DNA of 64,000 bases from Streptomyces sp. NBC_01381 (GTDB lineage Bacteria; Actinomycetota; Actinomycetes; Streptomycetales; Streptomycetaceae): positions 620,001 through 684,000 of the forward strand of contig NZ_JAPEPI010000001.1 of the NCBI RefSeq assembly GCF_026340305.1, written 5' to 3'. Each line of letters opens with the position of its first letter. Within the stretch, counting starts at the first letter, position 1. The notes below the pieces were generated by a model that had not been told where the DNA came from, did no database searches, and saw only the letters and a program-made list of their open reading frames with translations. Shown here piece after piece: positions 34,600 through 44,740 of this stretch. A program made the position numbers and the translations under genes.

Positions 34600-36384
34600 T
34601 TACTTGTCCGCGTCACCCTTGCCGGAGGCGACCGGCTTGCGCAGCGCGATGTTCAGCTCGCGAAGGCGCGACTCCTCCAGCTCGGAGGGGGCGCCCATCA
34701 TCAGGTCCTGCGCGTTGCCGTTCAGCGGGAACGCGATGGTCTCGCGGATGTTCGGCTCGTCCGCGAGGAGCATCACGATGCGGTCGACGCCGGGGGCGAT
34801 GCCGCCGTGCGGCGGGGCGCCGAGGCGGAAGGCGCGGAGCATGCCCGCGAACTCCTGCTCGACCGTCTCGCGCTCGTAGCCCGCGATCTCGAAGGCCTTC
34901 AGCATGACCTCGGGCTCGTGGTTACGGATGGCGCCGGAGGACAGCTCGATGCCGTTGCAGACGATGTCGTACTGCCAGGCGAGGATGTCCAGCGGGTCCT
35001 TCTCCTCCAGGTCCTTCATGCCGCCCTGGGGCATCGAGAAGGGGTTGTGGGAGAAGTCGATCTTGCCGGTGTCCTCGTCCTTCTCGTACATCGGGAAGTC
35101 GACGATCCAGCAGAAGCGGAAGACGCCCTCTTCGAAGTGGCCCGCGCGCTTGGCGGCCTCGACCCGGACGGCCGACATGATCTTGGAGACCTCGTCGAAC
35201 TCGCCCGCACCGAAGAAGACGGCGTAGCCGGGGGCCAGCGAGAGGCGCTTGGTGAGCTCCTCCACGTTCGCCTCGGTCAGGAACTTGGCGATCGGGCCGG
35301 TCAGCGAGCCGTCCTCGGCGACGCGCACCCAGGCCAGGCCCTTCGCGCCCTGCTCGACGGCGTAGTCACCGAGGCCGTCGAAGAACTTGCGGGACTGCGA
35401 CGCCGTGTCCGGGACCGGGAGCGCGCGCACGTGCTTGCCCGCGAAGGCCTTGAACTCGGAGTCCGCGAAGATGTCCGTGATGTCGGTCAGCTCGAGCTGC
35501 GCGCGCAGGTCCGGCTTGTCGTTGCCGTACTTCAGCATCGACTCGCGGAACGGGATGCGCGGGAACGGCGAGGTGACGTGCCGGCCGTTGCCGTACTCCT
35601 CGAAGATCTCCGTCATCAGCTTCTCGATGGGCTGGAAGACGTCTTCCTGCTCCACGAAGCTCATCTCGACGTCGAGCTGGTAGAACTCGCCCGGCGAGCG
35701 GTCGGCGCGCGCGTCCTCGTCGCGGAAGCACGGCGCGATCTGGAAGTAGCGGTCGAAGCCCGAGATCATGAGCAGCTGCTTGAACTGCTGCGGGGCCTGG
35801 GGGAGGGCGTAGAACTTGCCCGGGTTCAGGCGGGAGGGGACGACGAAGTCGCGGGCGCCCTCGGGGGACGTCGCGGCGAGGATCGGCGTCGCCATCTCGT
35901 TGAAGCCGAGGGCGACCATCTTCGAGCGGATCGAGGCGATCACCGAGGAGCGCAGCATGATGTTGCGGTGCATGCGCTCGCGGCGCAGGTCGAGGAAGCG
36001 GTACTCCAGGCGCCGCTCCTCGTTCACGCCGTCGTCCGCATTGACCGTGAAGGGCAGCGGGGCGGCCGTGCCGAGCACCTCGACCTCGGCGGCCTCGATC
36101 TCGATCTCGCCCGTGGGCAGCTCCGGGTTCACGTTGTCCGCACCGCGCGACACGGCCTTGCCGTCGACCCGGACGACCGTCTCCTTGGAGAGCTTGTCCA
36201 GGACCTCGGCGGCCTTGGTGCCGGGGCGGGCCACCAGCTGCGTGATGCCGTAGTGATCGCGCAGATCGATGAAGAGGATGCCGCCCAGGTCTCGGCGATT
36301 GTGCAGCCAGCCGCTCAGCCGGACGTCGGAGCCGACGTCAGAGGCGCGGAGCTCGCCGCAGGTGTGGGACCTGTACCGATGCAT
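34600..36384 (-). CDS. aspS: Aspartyl-tRNA synthetase
   Basis: A 594-residue class IIb synthetase. The N-terminal OB-fold anticodon-binding domain (1-~110) begins [18 protein letters not shown]. Motif 2 is [19 protein letters not shown], and motif 3 is [18 protein letters not shown] near the C-terminus; a bacterial GAD insertion domain lies between. Essential core gene with high codon bias. It is divergent from the SpoIIE-type phosphatase gene (163-bp gap). Confidence 0.97.
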   Translation of the reverse strand: MHRYRSHTCGELRASDVGSDVRLSGWLHNRRDLGGILFIDLRDHYGITQLVARPGTKAAEVLDKLSKETVVRVDGKAVSRGADNVNPELPTGEIEIEAAEVEVLGTAAPLPFTVNADDGVNEERRLEYRFLDLRRERMHRNIMLRSSVIASIRSKMVALGFNEMATPILAATSPEGARDFVVPSRLNPGKFYALPQAPQQFKQLLMISGFDRYFQIAPCFRDEDARADRSPGEFYQLDVEMSFVEQEDVFQPIEKLMTEIFEEYGNGRHVTSPFPRIPFRESMLKYGNDKPDLRAQLELTDITDIFADSEFKAFAGKHVRALPVPDTASQSRKFFDGLGDYAVEQGAKGLAWVRVAEDGSLTGPIAKFLTEANVEELTKRLSLAPGYAVFFGAGEFDEVSKIMSAVRVEAAKRAGHFEEGVFRFCWIVDFPMYEKDEDTGKIDFSHNPFSMPQGGMKDLEEKDPLDILAWQYDIVCNGIELSSGAIRNHEPEVMLKAFEIAGYERETVEQEFAGMLRAFRLGAPPHGGIAPGVDRIVMLLADEPNIRETIAFPLNGNAQDLMMGAPSELEESRLRELNIALRKPVASGKGDADK

Positions 36385-36547
36385 CGTCGTTCATCCAGTC
36401 TTCGCGAATAGGGGAGAGAGCAGACAGGCACCAAGGCTACCGTCCGGGCGGAGATCGCTTTCCGGATTACCGCCGGAGGCACTCTCCGGAGGCTCCCCGG
36501 CACCCCGTCGGTGGCGCCTTCTCCGCTGATCTTCCTAAAGTGGGTCA

Positions 36548-38734
36548 ATGCGCACTGACGATCCCCCGCAGCAGGCGGGGGACAATCCCCTGCCTCCCGT
36601 ACGGGACGTCCTGACCGCCATCGCGACCGGTCTGTGGCGCTGGGACAACGCATCCGGGGTCGTCACACTCGACGCGGAGGCGGCCCGGCTCCTCGGCCTT
36701 CCCGCACGCGCGCAGACCCTCACCGAGGCGGGCGTGCGCTCCCGCTTCCACCCCGTCGACTGGAACGAGATCGACGGCATCGTCCAGCTCGCCGTCGCCG
36801 AGGGCACCCTCGCCGAGGCCCGCCTTCGGATCATGGACGAGCAGGGGCGGCGGGTCCTGCGCATCGTGCGCAGCCGCTCGAAGCCGATCGTGGACGCGGC
36901 CAATCATTCGTACGAGCTGGTCGGCACCCTGCAGGAAGTGACCGAGCCCCCGCCGGGCGCCGCCCATCGCACCCCGGTCACCGGCGACTGGCGCCGCTCC
37001 CGCGAGGCGTTCCTGCTGGACGCGGGGCGTGCGCTCGCCGAGGCGCGGTCGACCGAGGAGGTGCTCCGGGTCGCCGGCGGGCTCTCGATGCCGGGGTTCT
37101 CGCCGGACGGGCTGGGGGTCTTCGGGATCGAGGGCGACCGGCTCAAGGTCATCGGTCACCACGGTCACAAGCCGGGCGACGACACGCCCTTCATGGCGAT
37201 GCCGCTGGACACCGACTATCCGGCCGCCGAGGTGGTCCGCACGGGCCGCGCGGTGTACCTCTCGTCGCCGGAGGAGTACCACGAGCGCTATCCGGCGACC
37301 TGGCCGCTGGCACAGCGCTTCGAGCGGCAGTCCTGGGCGTTCCTGCCGCTGACCGTGGCGGGACGCACGATGGGCGCCTGGCTGGCGGCCTTCGCCTATC
37401 CCGTCTCGTTCACGCCGGACGAGCGCTCGGTCCTGACGACGGTGGCCCGGATGCTGGCGCAGGCCCTGTCGCGGGCCGGGATCACCGAATCGGAGCGGGA
37501 GCTCACGGAGGGCCTGCAGCGCTCGATGCTGCCGCTGCTCGGGCCGCGGATCCCGGGGATGAGCGTGGCCGCGCGGTATGTGCCGACCGGGGGCGGGCTC
37601 CAGGTGGGCGGCGACTGGTACGACATGATTCCGCTGCCCAACGGCCGCATCGCTTTCGTCATCGGCGACGTACAGGGCCATGACGTGCGCGCGGCGGGCC
37701 TGATGGGGCAGCTGCGGATCGCCGTGCGCGCGTACGCGTCCGAGGGCCACCGCCCCGACGCGGTGCTCTCCCGTGCGACCCGCTTCCTCTCCGGGATCAC
37801 GGACGGCATCACGGGCGGCTCCAGCGGCGAGGCGGGCGGCGACGGGGCCGACCCCCGCTTCGCGACCTGCCTGTACGTGGAGGCCGACCCGGCCACCGGC
37901 GTCCTGGAGATGGCCCGCGCGGGCCATCCGGAGCCTGCGATACGGATGGCCGACGGAACGGTCGTGCTGCGCGCCGCCGCGGGCGGTCTGCCGCTCGGCA
38001 TCGACCCCGACGCGGACTACCCCACGACCCGGCTCGTCCTGGAGGCCGGCGAGACGATGCTGGTCTGCACGGACGGGCTCATCGAGACCGGCGGCCACGA
38101 TCTGGACAGCGGCTGGACGCGGATCCGCAAGATCCTGGAGGAGTACGACGCCGCGGGTGACGGCGACGGCGGCGACGGCCTCGAAGAGCTCGCCGACACC
38201 CTCGTACAGGCCGTGCACGGGCCCTCGTCGCACTACACCACGGGCACGCTCGCGGACCGCCGCGAGGACGACATAGCGGTCCTGCTGCTGCGCAGGACAG
38301 GCCGCCCCGAGCTGCGCACGGCCGCGCGCCGCACCGTCCTGACGGTCGCGCAGGCCGAGCCGGAGCGGATCGCCGGGGCGCGGCAGCACGTCCGGGAACT
38401 CCTTCACGACTGGGCGGACCCCGATCAGGTCGACTCGGCGGTCCTGATGGTCTCCGAGATGGTCACGAACGTCCTGGTGCACACGGACGGCGACGCCCTG
38501 CTGGTCGCCGAGGTCACCGGGGAGCCGGGCACGCGCCGCCTGCGCGCGGAGGTCTCCGACAGCAGCGACGACCTGCCCCACAAACGCCACCCCGGCGAGC
38601 TGGCATCGTCCGGCCGTGGCCTGGTCCTGATGGAGCTGCTCGCGGACGCGTGGGGGGTGGATCCGCGGGGCGACGGCAAGAGCATCTGGTTCGAGCTGCA
38701 CGAGGGGAACGGAAGCCCGTCCGGCGAGGCCTAG
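36548..38734 (+). CDS. PAS-GAF-SpoIIE phosphatase-ATPase signalling protein
   Basis: A 728-residue multidomain PP2C-type phosphatase. A PAS-like sensor covers about 15-115 (LTAIATGLWRWDNASGVVTL), a GAF domain about 155-320, a SpoIIE/RsbU-type phosphatase about 340-580 (VGGDWYDMIPLPNGRIAFVIGDVQGHD with the metal-binding Asp residues; VCTDGLIET), and a C-terminal RsbW-like ATPase about 590-720. Such proteins control partner-switching of anti-sigma-factor antagonists in Streptomyces. Signal and partner unknown. The TAG stop is shared, in overlapping CTAG form, with the convergent AI-2E-type transporter gene. Confidence 0.92.
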   Translation: MRTDDPPQQAGDNPLPPVRDVLTAIATGLWRWDNASGVVTLDAEAARLLGLPARAQTLTEAGVRSRFHPVDWNEIDGIVQLAVAEGTLAEARLRIMDEQGRRVLRIVRSRSKPIVDAANHSYELVGTLQEVTEPPPGAAHRTPVTGDWRRSREAFLLDAGRALAEARSTEEVLRVAGGLSMPGFSPDGLGVFGIEGDRLKVIGHHGHKPGDDTPFMAMPLDTDYPAAEVVRTGRAVYLSSPEEYHERYPATWPLAQRFERQSWAFLPLTVAGRTMGAWLAAFAYPVSFTPDERSVLTTVARMLAQALSRAGITESERELTEGLQRSMLPLLGPRIPGMSVAARYVPTGGGLQVGGDWYDMIPLPNGRIAFVIGDVQGHDVRAAGLMGQLRIAVRAYASEGHRPDAVLSRATRFLSGITDGITGGSSGEAGGDGADPRFATCLYVEADPATGVLEMARAGHPEPAIRMADGTVVLRAAAGGLPLGIDPDADYPTTRLVLEAGETMLVCTDGLIETGGHDLDSGWTRIRKILEEYDAAGDGDGGDGLEELADTLVQAVHGPSSHYTTGTLADRREDDIAVLLLRRTGRPELRTAARRTVLTVAQAEPERIAGARQHVRELLHDWADPDQVDSAVLMVSEMVTNVLVHTDGDALLVAEVTGEPGTRRLRAEVSDSSDDLPHKRHPGELASSGRGLVLMELLADAWGVDPRGDGKSIWFELHEGNGSPSGEA

Positions 38735-39768
38735 CCCGCGCCGGCGTACCGCCCCCGCAGCTCCGTGAACACCCCGAAGGCCGCCGCCGTCACCGGCACG
38801 GCGAGCAGCATCCCCAGGATCCCGGCCACCGAGGCGCCCGCGGTGATCGCCAGCATCACCACCGCCGGGTGCATCTGCACCGTCCGCGACTGGATCACCG
38901 GCTGCAGCACATGCCCCTCGAGGACCTGCACCGCGAGCACCACCCCCAGCGCCCACAGAGCGATGAACGCTCCCCGGTCGGCCAGCGCGACGAGCACGGC
39001 GACGGCCCCGGAGATGAACGCCCCCAGGTAGGGGATGTACGCGCCGATGAAGACGAGCGCCCCAAGACCCCACGCCCCCGGCACCCGCAGGATCAGCAGC
39101 CCCACGGTGATGCAGATCGCGTCGATGAGTGCGATGAAGGTGGTCCCGCGCATGAAGCCCTCGACCGCCTCGAAGGCCCGGCGGCCCATCGCCTCGACGG
39201 TGTCGGCGGTGCCGCGCGGGGCGAGCGAGCGAATGGAGCCCAGGGCTCGTTCGGAGTCGCGCAGGAAGAAGAAGACGAGCAGCAGCGCGAGGACGGCCAT
39301 GGCGATCATCTCACCGACGACGCTCAGTCCGCTGATCACCCCGGACGCGGCGGATCCGCCGAACTTGCCCAGCAGGTCCTTCGCGTTGGACGCCATGTCC
39401 TCCAGCGAGGTCCCGGCCGCCCCGAAGTGCTTCGTCAGGTCGGCCGCGGCCTGCTTCAGGGAGGCGATGATCTGGTCGCCGGTGTCGATGAGGGCCTTGA
39501 CCACGAAGTACAGCGCGCCGCCGACGACCGCGACGACGGCCGCGCAGGTCAGCCCGGCGGCCAGCGACCGCTGCACCTTCATCTTCAGGAGCCAGCGGTA
39601 GACGGGCCCGAGGAGTGCCGTGCCGAGGAAGGCGAGGAGCACCGGCGTGACGGCCGTCTTGAAGATGATGACGAGCCAGATCGCCACGGCCGCGACGCCG
39701 GTGACCAGCAGCAGGACGACACTCCAGGCGGCCATGCGCCGCGCGGGCTCGGGCAGAAGGGTGCTCAC
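38731..39768 (-). CDS. AI-2E family transporter
   Basis: A 345-residue membrane protein with about eight helices, of the AI-2E (TqsA/YdiK-like) family. The typical central soluble segment lies at ~105-170, and the best-conserved motifs are GTTFIALIDAICITVGLLIL, PYLGAFISG and EGHVLQPVIQSRTVQMHP. Some family members move Na+/H+ or signal molecules; specificity here is unknown. The stop overlaps that of the phosphatase gene by CTAG. Confidence 0.9.
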   Translation of the reverse strand: MSTLLPEPARRMAAWSVVLLLVTGVAAVAIWLVIIFKTAVTPVLLAFLGTALLGPVYRWLLKMKVQRSLAAGLTCAAVVAVVGGALYFVVKALIDTGDQIIASLKQAAADLTKHFGAAGTSLEDMASNAKDLLGKFGGSAASGVISGLSVVGEMIAMAVLALLLVFFFLRDSERALGSIRSLAPRGTADTVEAMGRRAFEAVEGFMRGTTFIALIDAICITVGLLILRVPGAWGLGALVFIGAYIPYLGAFISGAVAVLVALADRGAFIALWALGVVLAVQVLEGHVLQPVIQSRTVQMHPAVVMLAITAGASVAGILGMLLAVPVTAAAFGVFTELRGRYAGAG

Positions 39769-39936
39769 CCTCCTACCCGAGCACGGCCGCCGGGGCCCCG
39801 CACGTCATGTACGGCTGCATGCCGTGCACGCCGGGCACCTTCGGGGGAACCACGATCGGCCCCGGCCCTTCCACCTCCCGGCGCGGGCATCGTCGATGAA
39901 GCGAAGGGACGAGACGCGACGAAAGAGAGAGACACG

Positions 39937-40263
39937 ATGCCGCTCTACCTGACGAGGTTCAGCTACACGCCGGAGACCTGGGCAAGGCTCACCGGCAACC
40001 CCGAGGACCGCTCACAGGCCGCCCGGTCGTACATCGAGTCCGTCGGCGGGAAGCTGCACGGCTTCTGGTACGCCTTCGGAACGCACGACGGCTACAACCT
40101 CTGGGAAGCTCCGGACAACGTGTCGATGGCCTCGGTCGCCCTTGCGATCAGCGGCGGCGGCGCGCTCAGCTCGTTCGAGACGACCGTCCTCCTGAGCGTC
40201 GACGAAACACTGGACGCCCTGCGCAGAGCCGAGCAGATCAAGTACCGGGCTCCTGGCGAGTAG
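39937..40263 (+). CDS. GYD-domain protein
   Basis: A 108-residue protein of the GYD family (small dimeric alpha/beta barrel): MPLYLTRFSYTPETWARL, AFGTHDGYNLWEAPD, TTVLLSVDETLDALRRAEQI. Function is not established. The last codons lie inside the left arm of the terminator stem that separates it from pirin. The start ATG has only weak AGAGAG upstream. Confidence 0.88.
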   Translation: MPLYLTRFSYTPETWARLTGNPEDRSQAARSYIESVGGKLHGFWYAFGTHDGYNLWEAPDNVSMASVALAISGGGALSSFETTVLLSVDETLDALRRAEQIKYRAPGE

Positions 40264-40283
40264 AGACCCACGCCAGGAGCCCG
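40246..40283. terminator. Bidirectional terminator overlapping the GYD gene end
   Basis: 13-bp stem (CGGGCTCCTGGCG / CGCCAGGAGCCCG; arms 40246-40258 and 40271-40283) with a 12-nt loop containing the GYD TAG stop. Serves GYD and the convergent pirin gene. Confidence 0.8.
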
Positions 40284-40292
40284 CCTCTGGGC

Positions 40293-41264
40293 CTACAGCC
40301 CGCCCTCGGACATGCCGTGCACCGCCGGGATCGTCCCCAGGCGGCCCTTCTGGTAGTCGTCGAAGGCCTGCTGCAGTTCCTCGCGGGTGTTCATGACGAA
40401 CGGCCCGTAGTGCGCCATCGGCTCCCTGAGCGGCTGGCCGCCGAGCAGGACGACCTCCAGGTCCGGATGGTTGGAGTCCTGCTTCTCGTCCGCGCGGACC
40501 GTCAGCGAGGAACCCGCTCCGAACACGGCCGTCTGCCCCAGGTGCACGGGCCTGCGCTCCGTTCCGACCGAGCCGCGTCCCGCAAGGACGTAGACGAGAC
40601 CGTTGAAGTCCGCACGCCAGGGCAGCGTGATCTCCGCGCCGGGACGCAGCGTCGCGTGGACCATCGTGATCGGCGTGTGCGTGATGCCGGGACCCTCGTG
40701 GCCGTCGAGCTCGCCCGCGATGACACGGAGCAGCGCGCCGCCGTCGGGCGTGCTCAGGAGCTGCACCTGACCGCCGCGGATGTCCTGATAACGCGGGTCC
40801 TTCATCTTGTCCTTGGCGGGCAGGTTGACCCACAGCTGAAGGCCGTGGAACAGCCCGCCGGACGCCACGAGCGACTCGGGCGGAGTCTCGATGTGCAGGA
40901 GGCCGGAGCCCGCCGTCATCCACTGGGTGTCGCCATTGGTGATGGTGCCGCCACCGCCGTTGGAGTCCTGGTGCACGAAGGTTCCGTCAATGATGTACGT
41001 GACGGTTTCGAAGCCACGGTGCGGGTGCCAGGGGGTTCCCTTCGGCTCCCCGGCGCCGTAGTCCACCTCGCCCATCTGGTCCATCATGATGAACGGGTCG
41101 AGGTACTTGTAGTTGATCCCCGCGAAGGCCCGGCGCACCGGAAAGCCCTCGCCCTCGAAACCGCTGGGGGCGTCGGTCACGGCGAGCACGGGGCGGGCCA
41201 CGGCATCGCCGGACGCGGCCACGCGGGGCAGGGTCAGCGGGTTCTCGACGGTCACTGCGGGCAT
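40293..41264 (-). CDS. Pirin-family protein
   Basis: A 323-residue bicupin. The N-terminal cupin bears the iron ligands in TPWHPHRGFETVTYIIDG (two His) and later LLHIETPPES. Bacterial pirins act as redox or quercetinase-like enzymes or cofactors; activity here is unproven. It is monocistronic as far as seen, with the terminator above at its 3' side. Confidence 0.9.
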   Translation of the reverse strand: MPAVTVENPLTLPRVAASGDAVARPVLAVTDAPSGFEGEGFPVRRAFAGINYKYLDPFIMMDQMGEVDYGAGEPKGTPWHPHRGFETVTYIIDGTFVHQDSNGGGGTITNGDTQWMTAGSGLLHIETPPESLVASGGLFHGLQLWVNLPAKDKMKDPRYQDIRGGQVQLLSTPDGGALLRVIAGELDGHEGPGITHTPITMVHATLRPGAEITLPWRADFNGLVYVLAGRGSVGTERRPVHLGQTAVFGAGSSLTVRADEKQDSNHPDLEVVLLGGQPLREPMAHYGPFVMNTREELQQAFDDYQKGRLGTIPAVHGMSEGGL

Positions 41265-41330
41265 GTCGGTGCCTCCTTCTCGTACGCTCAGTTTAGTTGA
41301 ACGTAGAACTTCTTGCCACTGGGAACGCGC

Positions 41331-41360
41331 GACGCCCGGAGGGCATTCCCTCCGGGCGTC
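41331..41360 (-). terminator. Terminator after the SseB-like gene
   Basis: 13-bp perfect stem (GACGCCCGGAGGG / CCCTCCGGGCGTC), loop CATT, downstream of the gene ending at 41424. Confidence 0.82.
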
Positions 41361-41423
41361 AGGGCGGTGTCAGTGCGAGAAGGCTCTTCTCCTGGGTCCT
41401 GGCCGTCTGCGCAGCAATGGCGT

Positions 41424-41912
41424 CTAGCCATACATCCTGCGCATCGCGAAGTCGACCATCTGCTCGACGGCCTTCGCGTCGAAGACCATGCGGTGCTCGC
41501 CCTCCATGTCGAGCACGAAGCCGTACCCGGTCGGCAGGAGATCGATGACCTCCGCGCCCGTGATCACGAAGTACTTGGACTCCTTGCCCGCGTACCGCCG
41601 CAGCTCCTTGAGCGAGGTGAACATCGGGATCACCGGCTGCTGGGTGTTGTGCAGGGCGAGGAAGCCGGGGTTGTCGCCGCGCGGGCAGTAGACCTTGGAC
41701 GTCGCGAAGGCCTGCTGGAAGTCCTCGGCGGACATCGAGCCCGTGGTGAAGGCACGCACCGCGTCCGCGAGGGACGGGGGCGACGGCTCGGGGTAGAGCG
41801 GGGGCTGCTGTGCGTACCCGCCCGCGCCGCCGGGCATCTGCTGCGGTGGCGGCTGGGCCCCGGGCGGGGCGTACTGCTGCTGGGCGCCAGGGCTCTGGTC
41901 GTAGCCGTACAT
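41424..41912 (-). CDS. SseB-family protein with Pro/Gln-rich N-terminus
   Basis: A 162-residue protein. Residues 1-45 are low-complexity Gln/Pro/Gly (QQQYAPPGAQPPPQQMPGG), and residues ~55-160 form an SseB-like domain (PVIPMFTSLKELRRYAG, GYGFVLDMEGEHRMVFDA). Function unknown. The start chosen is the ATG at 41910-41912 (MYGYDQSPG); the frame extends 13 codons further upstream. Confidence 0.82.
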   Translation of the reverse strand: MYGYDQSPGAQQQYAPPGAQPPPQQMPGGAGGYAQQPPLYPEPSPPSLADAVRAFTTGSMSAEDFQQAFATSKVYCPRGDNPGFLALHNTQQPVIPMFTSLKELRRYAGKESKYFVITGAEVIDLLPTGYGFVLDMEGEHRMVFDAKAVEQMVDFAMRRMYG

Positions 41913-41978
41913 GACCGCAAGAGTACTGAGCCCGCGCGAGTGCTGAGTCACAGATGACCCATTAGGGGTTGCTTCTTA

Positions 41979-41995
41979 TTACTGGCGGGTAGCAT
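41979..41995. promoter_or_regulatory. Putative operator of the acyl-CoA dehydrogenase gene
   Basis: TTACTGGCGGGTAGCAT contains the dyad TAC-TG-GC-GG-GTA (41980-41991). I recall similar sequences before Streptomyces fatty-acid degradation genes, bound by TetR/FadR-type repressors; unverified. Confidence 0.5.
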
Positions 41996-42057
41996 CATCG
42001 TAGCTACTTGCTGGTACTGATCCTGTTGATCCCTTTTCTGCTTACGGAGCCGTCGCC

Positions 42058-43884
42058 ATGGGGCACTACAAGTCGAATCTCCGCGACATCGAGTTCAACC
42101 TCTTCGAGGTGCTCGGCCGCGACAAGCTGTACGGCACCGGCCCGTTCGCGGAGATGGACGTCGACACCGCCAAGAGCATCCTCGACGAGCTGCGCAGGCT
42201 CGCCGAGAACGAGCTGGCCGAGTCCTTCGCGGACGCCGACCGCAACCCTCCGGTCTTCGACCCGGAGACCAACACCGCCCCGGTCCCGGAGTCCTTCAAG
42301 AAGAGCTACCAGGCCTTCATGGACTCCGAGTACTGGCGCCTGGGCCTGCCCGAGGAGATCGGCGGCACGACCTCGCCGCGCTCGCTGATCTGGGCGTACG
42401 CGGAGCTGCTGCTCGGCGCCAACCCGGCCGTGTGGATGTACTCCTCCGGTCCGGCGTTCGCGGGCATCCTGCACGAAGAGGGCAACGAGGCGCAGAAGAA
42501 GATCGCCGCGATCGCCGTCGAGAAGCAGTGGGGCTCGACGATGGTCCTGACCGAGCCGGACGCCGGTTCGGACGTCGGCGCGGGCCGCACGAAGGCCACG
42601 CTGCAGGAGGACGGCTCCTGGCACATCGAGGGCGTGAAGCGCTTCATCACGTCCGGTGAGCACGACATGTCGGAGAACATCCTCCACTACGTCCTCGCGC
42701 GCCCCGAGGGCCACGGCCCCGGCACCAAGGGCCTGTCGCTCTTCCTCGTCCCGAAGTACGAGTTCGACTGGGAGACCGGCGAGCTGGGCGCCCGCAACGG
42801 CGCCTACGCCACGAACGTCGAGCACAAGATGGGCCTCAAGGCGTCCAACACGTGCGAGATGACGTTCGGCGACCAGCACCCCGCCAAGGGCTGGCTGATC
42901 GGCGACAAGCACGAGGGCATCCGCCAGATGTTCATGATCATCGAGTTCGCCCGCATGATGGTGGGCACGAAGGCGATCGCGACGCTGTCGACGGGTTACC
43001 TGAACGCCCTGGAGTACGCCAAGGAGCGCGTGCAGGGCCCGGACCTCGCCCAGTTCATGGACAAGACGGCGCCCAAGGTCACCATCACGCACCACCCGGA
43101 CGTACGCCGCTCGCTGATGACGCAGAAGGCGTACGCGGAGGGCATGCGCGCGCTGGTCCTGCACACCGCGGCCGTCCAGGACGACATCCAGATCAAGGAG
43201 GCGGCGGGCGAGGACGCGTCGGCGCTGATCGCCCTGAACGACCTGCTGCTGCCGATCGTGAAGGGCTACGGCTCGGAGCGTTCGTACGAGCAGCTGGCGC
43301 AGTCGCTCCAGACGTTCGGCGGCTCGGGGTACCTCCAGGAGTACCCGATCGAGCAGTACATCCGTGACGCGAAGATCGACACCCTCTACGAGGGCACCAC
43401 GGCGATCCAGGGCCAGGACTACTTCTTCCGGAAGATCGTCCGCAACCAGGGTGCCGCGCTGAACGGCCTCGCCGAGGAGATCAAGAAGTTCCTCGCGGTC
43501 GGCACGGGCGGCGAGGCGCTGGCCGGCGCCCGCGAGGAGCTGGCCAAGGCCGCGGTCGAGCTGGAGGCCATCGTCGGCGTCATGCTGACGGACCTCGCGG
43601 CGACGGAGCAGGACGTCAAGTCCATCTACAAGGTGGGCCTCAACACGACCCGCCTCCTGATGGCCTCGGGCGACGTGGTCGTCGGCTACCTGCTCCTTCG
43701 GGGCGCGGCGGTGGCCGCGGAGAAGCTGGAGACGGCTTCGGCGAAGGATGTCGCCTTCTACCAGGGCAAAATCGCCGCGGCCAAGTTCTTCGCCACGAAC
43801 GTCCTGCCGGGCGTCGCCTCGGAGCGGAAGCTCGCCGAGGGCGTCTCCCTGGACCTGATGGAACTGGACGAGGCGGCGTTCTAG
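42058..43884 (+). CDS. Long-form acyl-CoA dehydrogenase
   Basis: A 608-residue acyl-CoA dehydrogenase, longer than the usual ~380, with an N-terminal extension ([20 protein letters not shown]) and a C-terminal helical extension. FAD and substrate-binding signatures: [17 protein letters not shown] and [20 protein letters not shown]. The catalytic base is probably the Glu in [13 protein letters not shown]. It oxidises fatty acyl-CoA; chain length unknown. The start has GGAG 9 nt upstream. It is followed by a 988-bp block without genes. Confidence 0.94.
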   Translation: MGHYKSNLRDIEFNLFEVLGRDKLYGTGPFAEMDVDTAKSILDELRRLAENELAESFADADRNPPVFDPETNTAPVPESFKKSYQAFMDSEYWRLGLPEEIGGTTSPRSLIWAYAELLLGANPAVWMYSSGPAFAGILHEEGNEAQKKIAAIAVEKQWGSTMVLTEPDAGSDVGAGRTKATLQEDGSWHIEGVKRFITSGEHDMSENILHYVLARPEGHGPGTKGLSLFLVPKYEFDWETGELGARNGAYATNVEHKMGLKASNTCEMTFGDQHPAKGWLIGDKHEGIRQMFMIIEFARMMVGTKAIATLSTGYLNALEYAKERVQGPDLAQFMDKTAPKVTITHHPDVRRSLMTQKAYAEGMRALVLHTAAVQDDIQIKEAAGEDASALIALNDLLLPIVKGYGSERSYEQLAQSLQTFGGSGYLQEYPIEQYIRDAKIDTLYEGTTAIQGQDYFFRKIVRNQGAALNGLAEEIKKFLAVGTGGEALAGAREELAKAAVELEAIVGVMLTDLAATEQDVKSIYKVGLNTTRLLMASGDVVVGYLLLRGAAVAAEKLETASAKDVAFYQGKIAAAKFFATNVLPGVASERKLAEGVSLDLMELDEAAF

Positions 43885-43916
43885 CCCCTCACCTGTTCTC
43901 CCTGCGGCCCGCTTTC

Positions 43917-44165
43917 CCCTCCGGGGGGGGCGGGCCGCAGTGCGTCGCCTGCCCGACGGGCTTCCCCTCCGGGGGGGGGCGGGCCGTGGTGCGTTGCCTG
44001 CCCGGCGGGCCTCCCCTCCGGGGGGGCGGGCCGTGGTGCGTTGCCTGCCCGGCGGGCCTCCCCTCCGGGGGGGGGCGGGCCGTGGTGCGTTGCCTGCCCG
44101 GCGGGCCTCCCCTCCGGGGGGGGGCGGGCCGTGGTGTGTCCGCGGCGGGCATCCCCTCCAGGGAG
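43917..44165 (+). repeat. ~48-bp tandem repeat with variable G-runs
   Basis: Units of 47-49 bp follow the pattern CCCCTCC-Gn-CGGGCCGTGGTGCGTTGCC then TGCCCGGCGGGC. The G-runs begin at 43923, 43971, 44020, 44067 and 44116 with lengths 8, 9, 7, 9 and 9; a sixth copy (44155) is degenerate (CCAGGGAGGG). Length variation at the runs suggests slippage. Confidence 0.88.
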
Positions 44166-44224
44166 GGAGGCCGCGGTGTGCCCACCGCTACCCCACCCAT
44201 CCCGGCGCTGCGCGCCGACTCTTT

Positions 44225-44740
44225 CCCGCCCGCCCACCCGATTACCCGCGTCTGACACCTCGCACGGGCCGCACTGTCGCCCTGCGGATCCGCTCCTTCC
44301 TTCACGGCGCTTCGCGCCGATTACCCCACCCACCCACCCGATCACCCCGCGCAGGTAGCACTGTCACCCGGCGCCGGCGCTGCGCGCCGGATTACCCCGC
44401 GCCTGACACCTCGCGAGGGCGGGCTGTCACCCTGCGCGAGCGCATTCGTCTGCAGACCCGCTCATGCCTTCCCGGCGCTCCGCGCCGGGATACCCCGCCC
44501 ACCCACCCGATTACCCCGCAGCTTCGGGTGAACGGGTGGGTGGGCGGGAGAGATCCAGCGCGGAGCGCCGGGGCAGGGCGGGACGGCGTCGCAGGCGAAG
44601 GGCGGCCACCCGATGACGCAGGGCAAACGGGCGGGTGGGTGGGGAAGATCCGGCGCGGAGCGCCGGGGCAGGGCGAGACGGCGTCGCAGGCGAAGGGCGG
44701 CCACCCGATGACGCAGGGCAAACGGGCGGGTGGGTGGGGG
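44225..44740. other. Six one-nucleotide-loop G-quadruplex motifs
   Basis: Minus strand (C-rich on plus): 44225-44239, 44324-44339, 44493-44508. Plus strand: GGGTGGGTGGGCGGG at 44534-44548, then 44629-44644 and 44724-44740. Each has four runs of three or more G separated by single bases, the most stable parallel G-quadruplex class. The strand switches at ~44521. Confidence 0.85.
44471..44572. repeat. Long inverted repeat at centre of the block
   Basis: Arms 44471-44485 / 44558-44572 pair perfectly (15 bp), and after a short interruption 44494-44509 / 44533-44548 pair perfectly (16 bp), leaving a 23-nt loop. The arms contain the inner pair of G-quadruplex motifs. Confidence 0.85.

Noticed and set aside
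43917..44165. Possible CRISPR array
   Set aside because: The whole 48-bp unit is repeated; there are no unique spacers of regular length and no cas genes.
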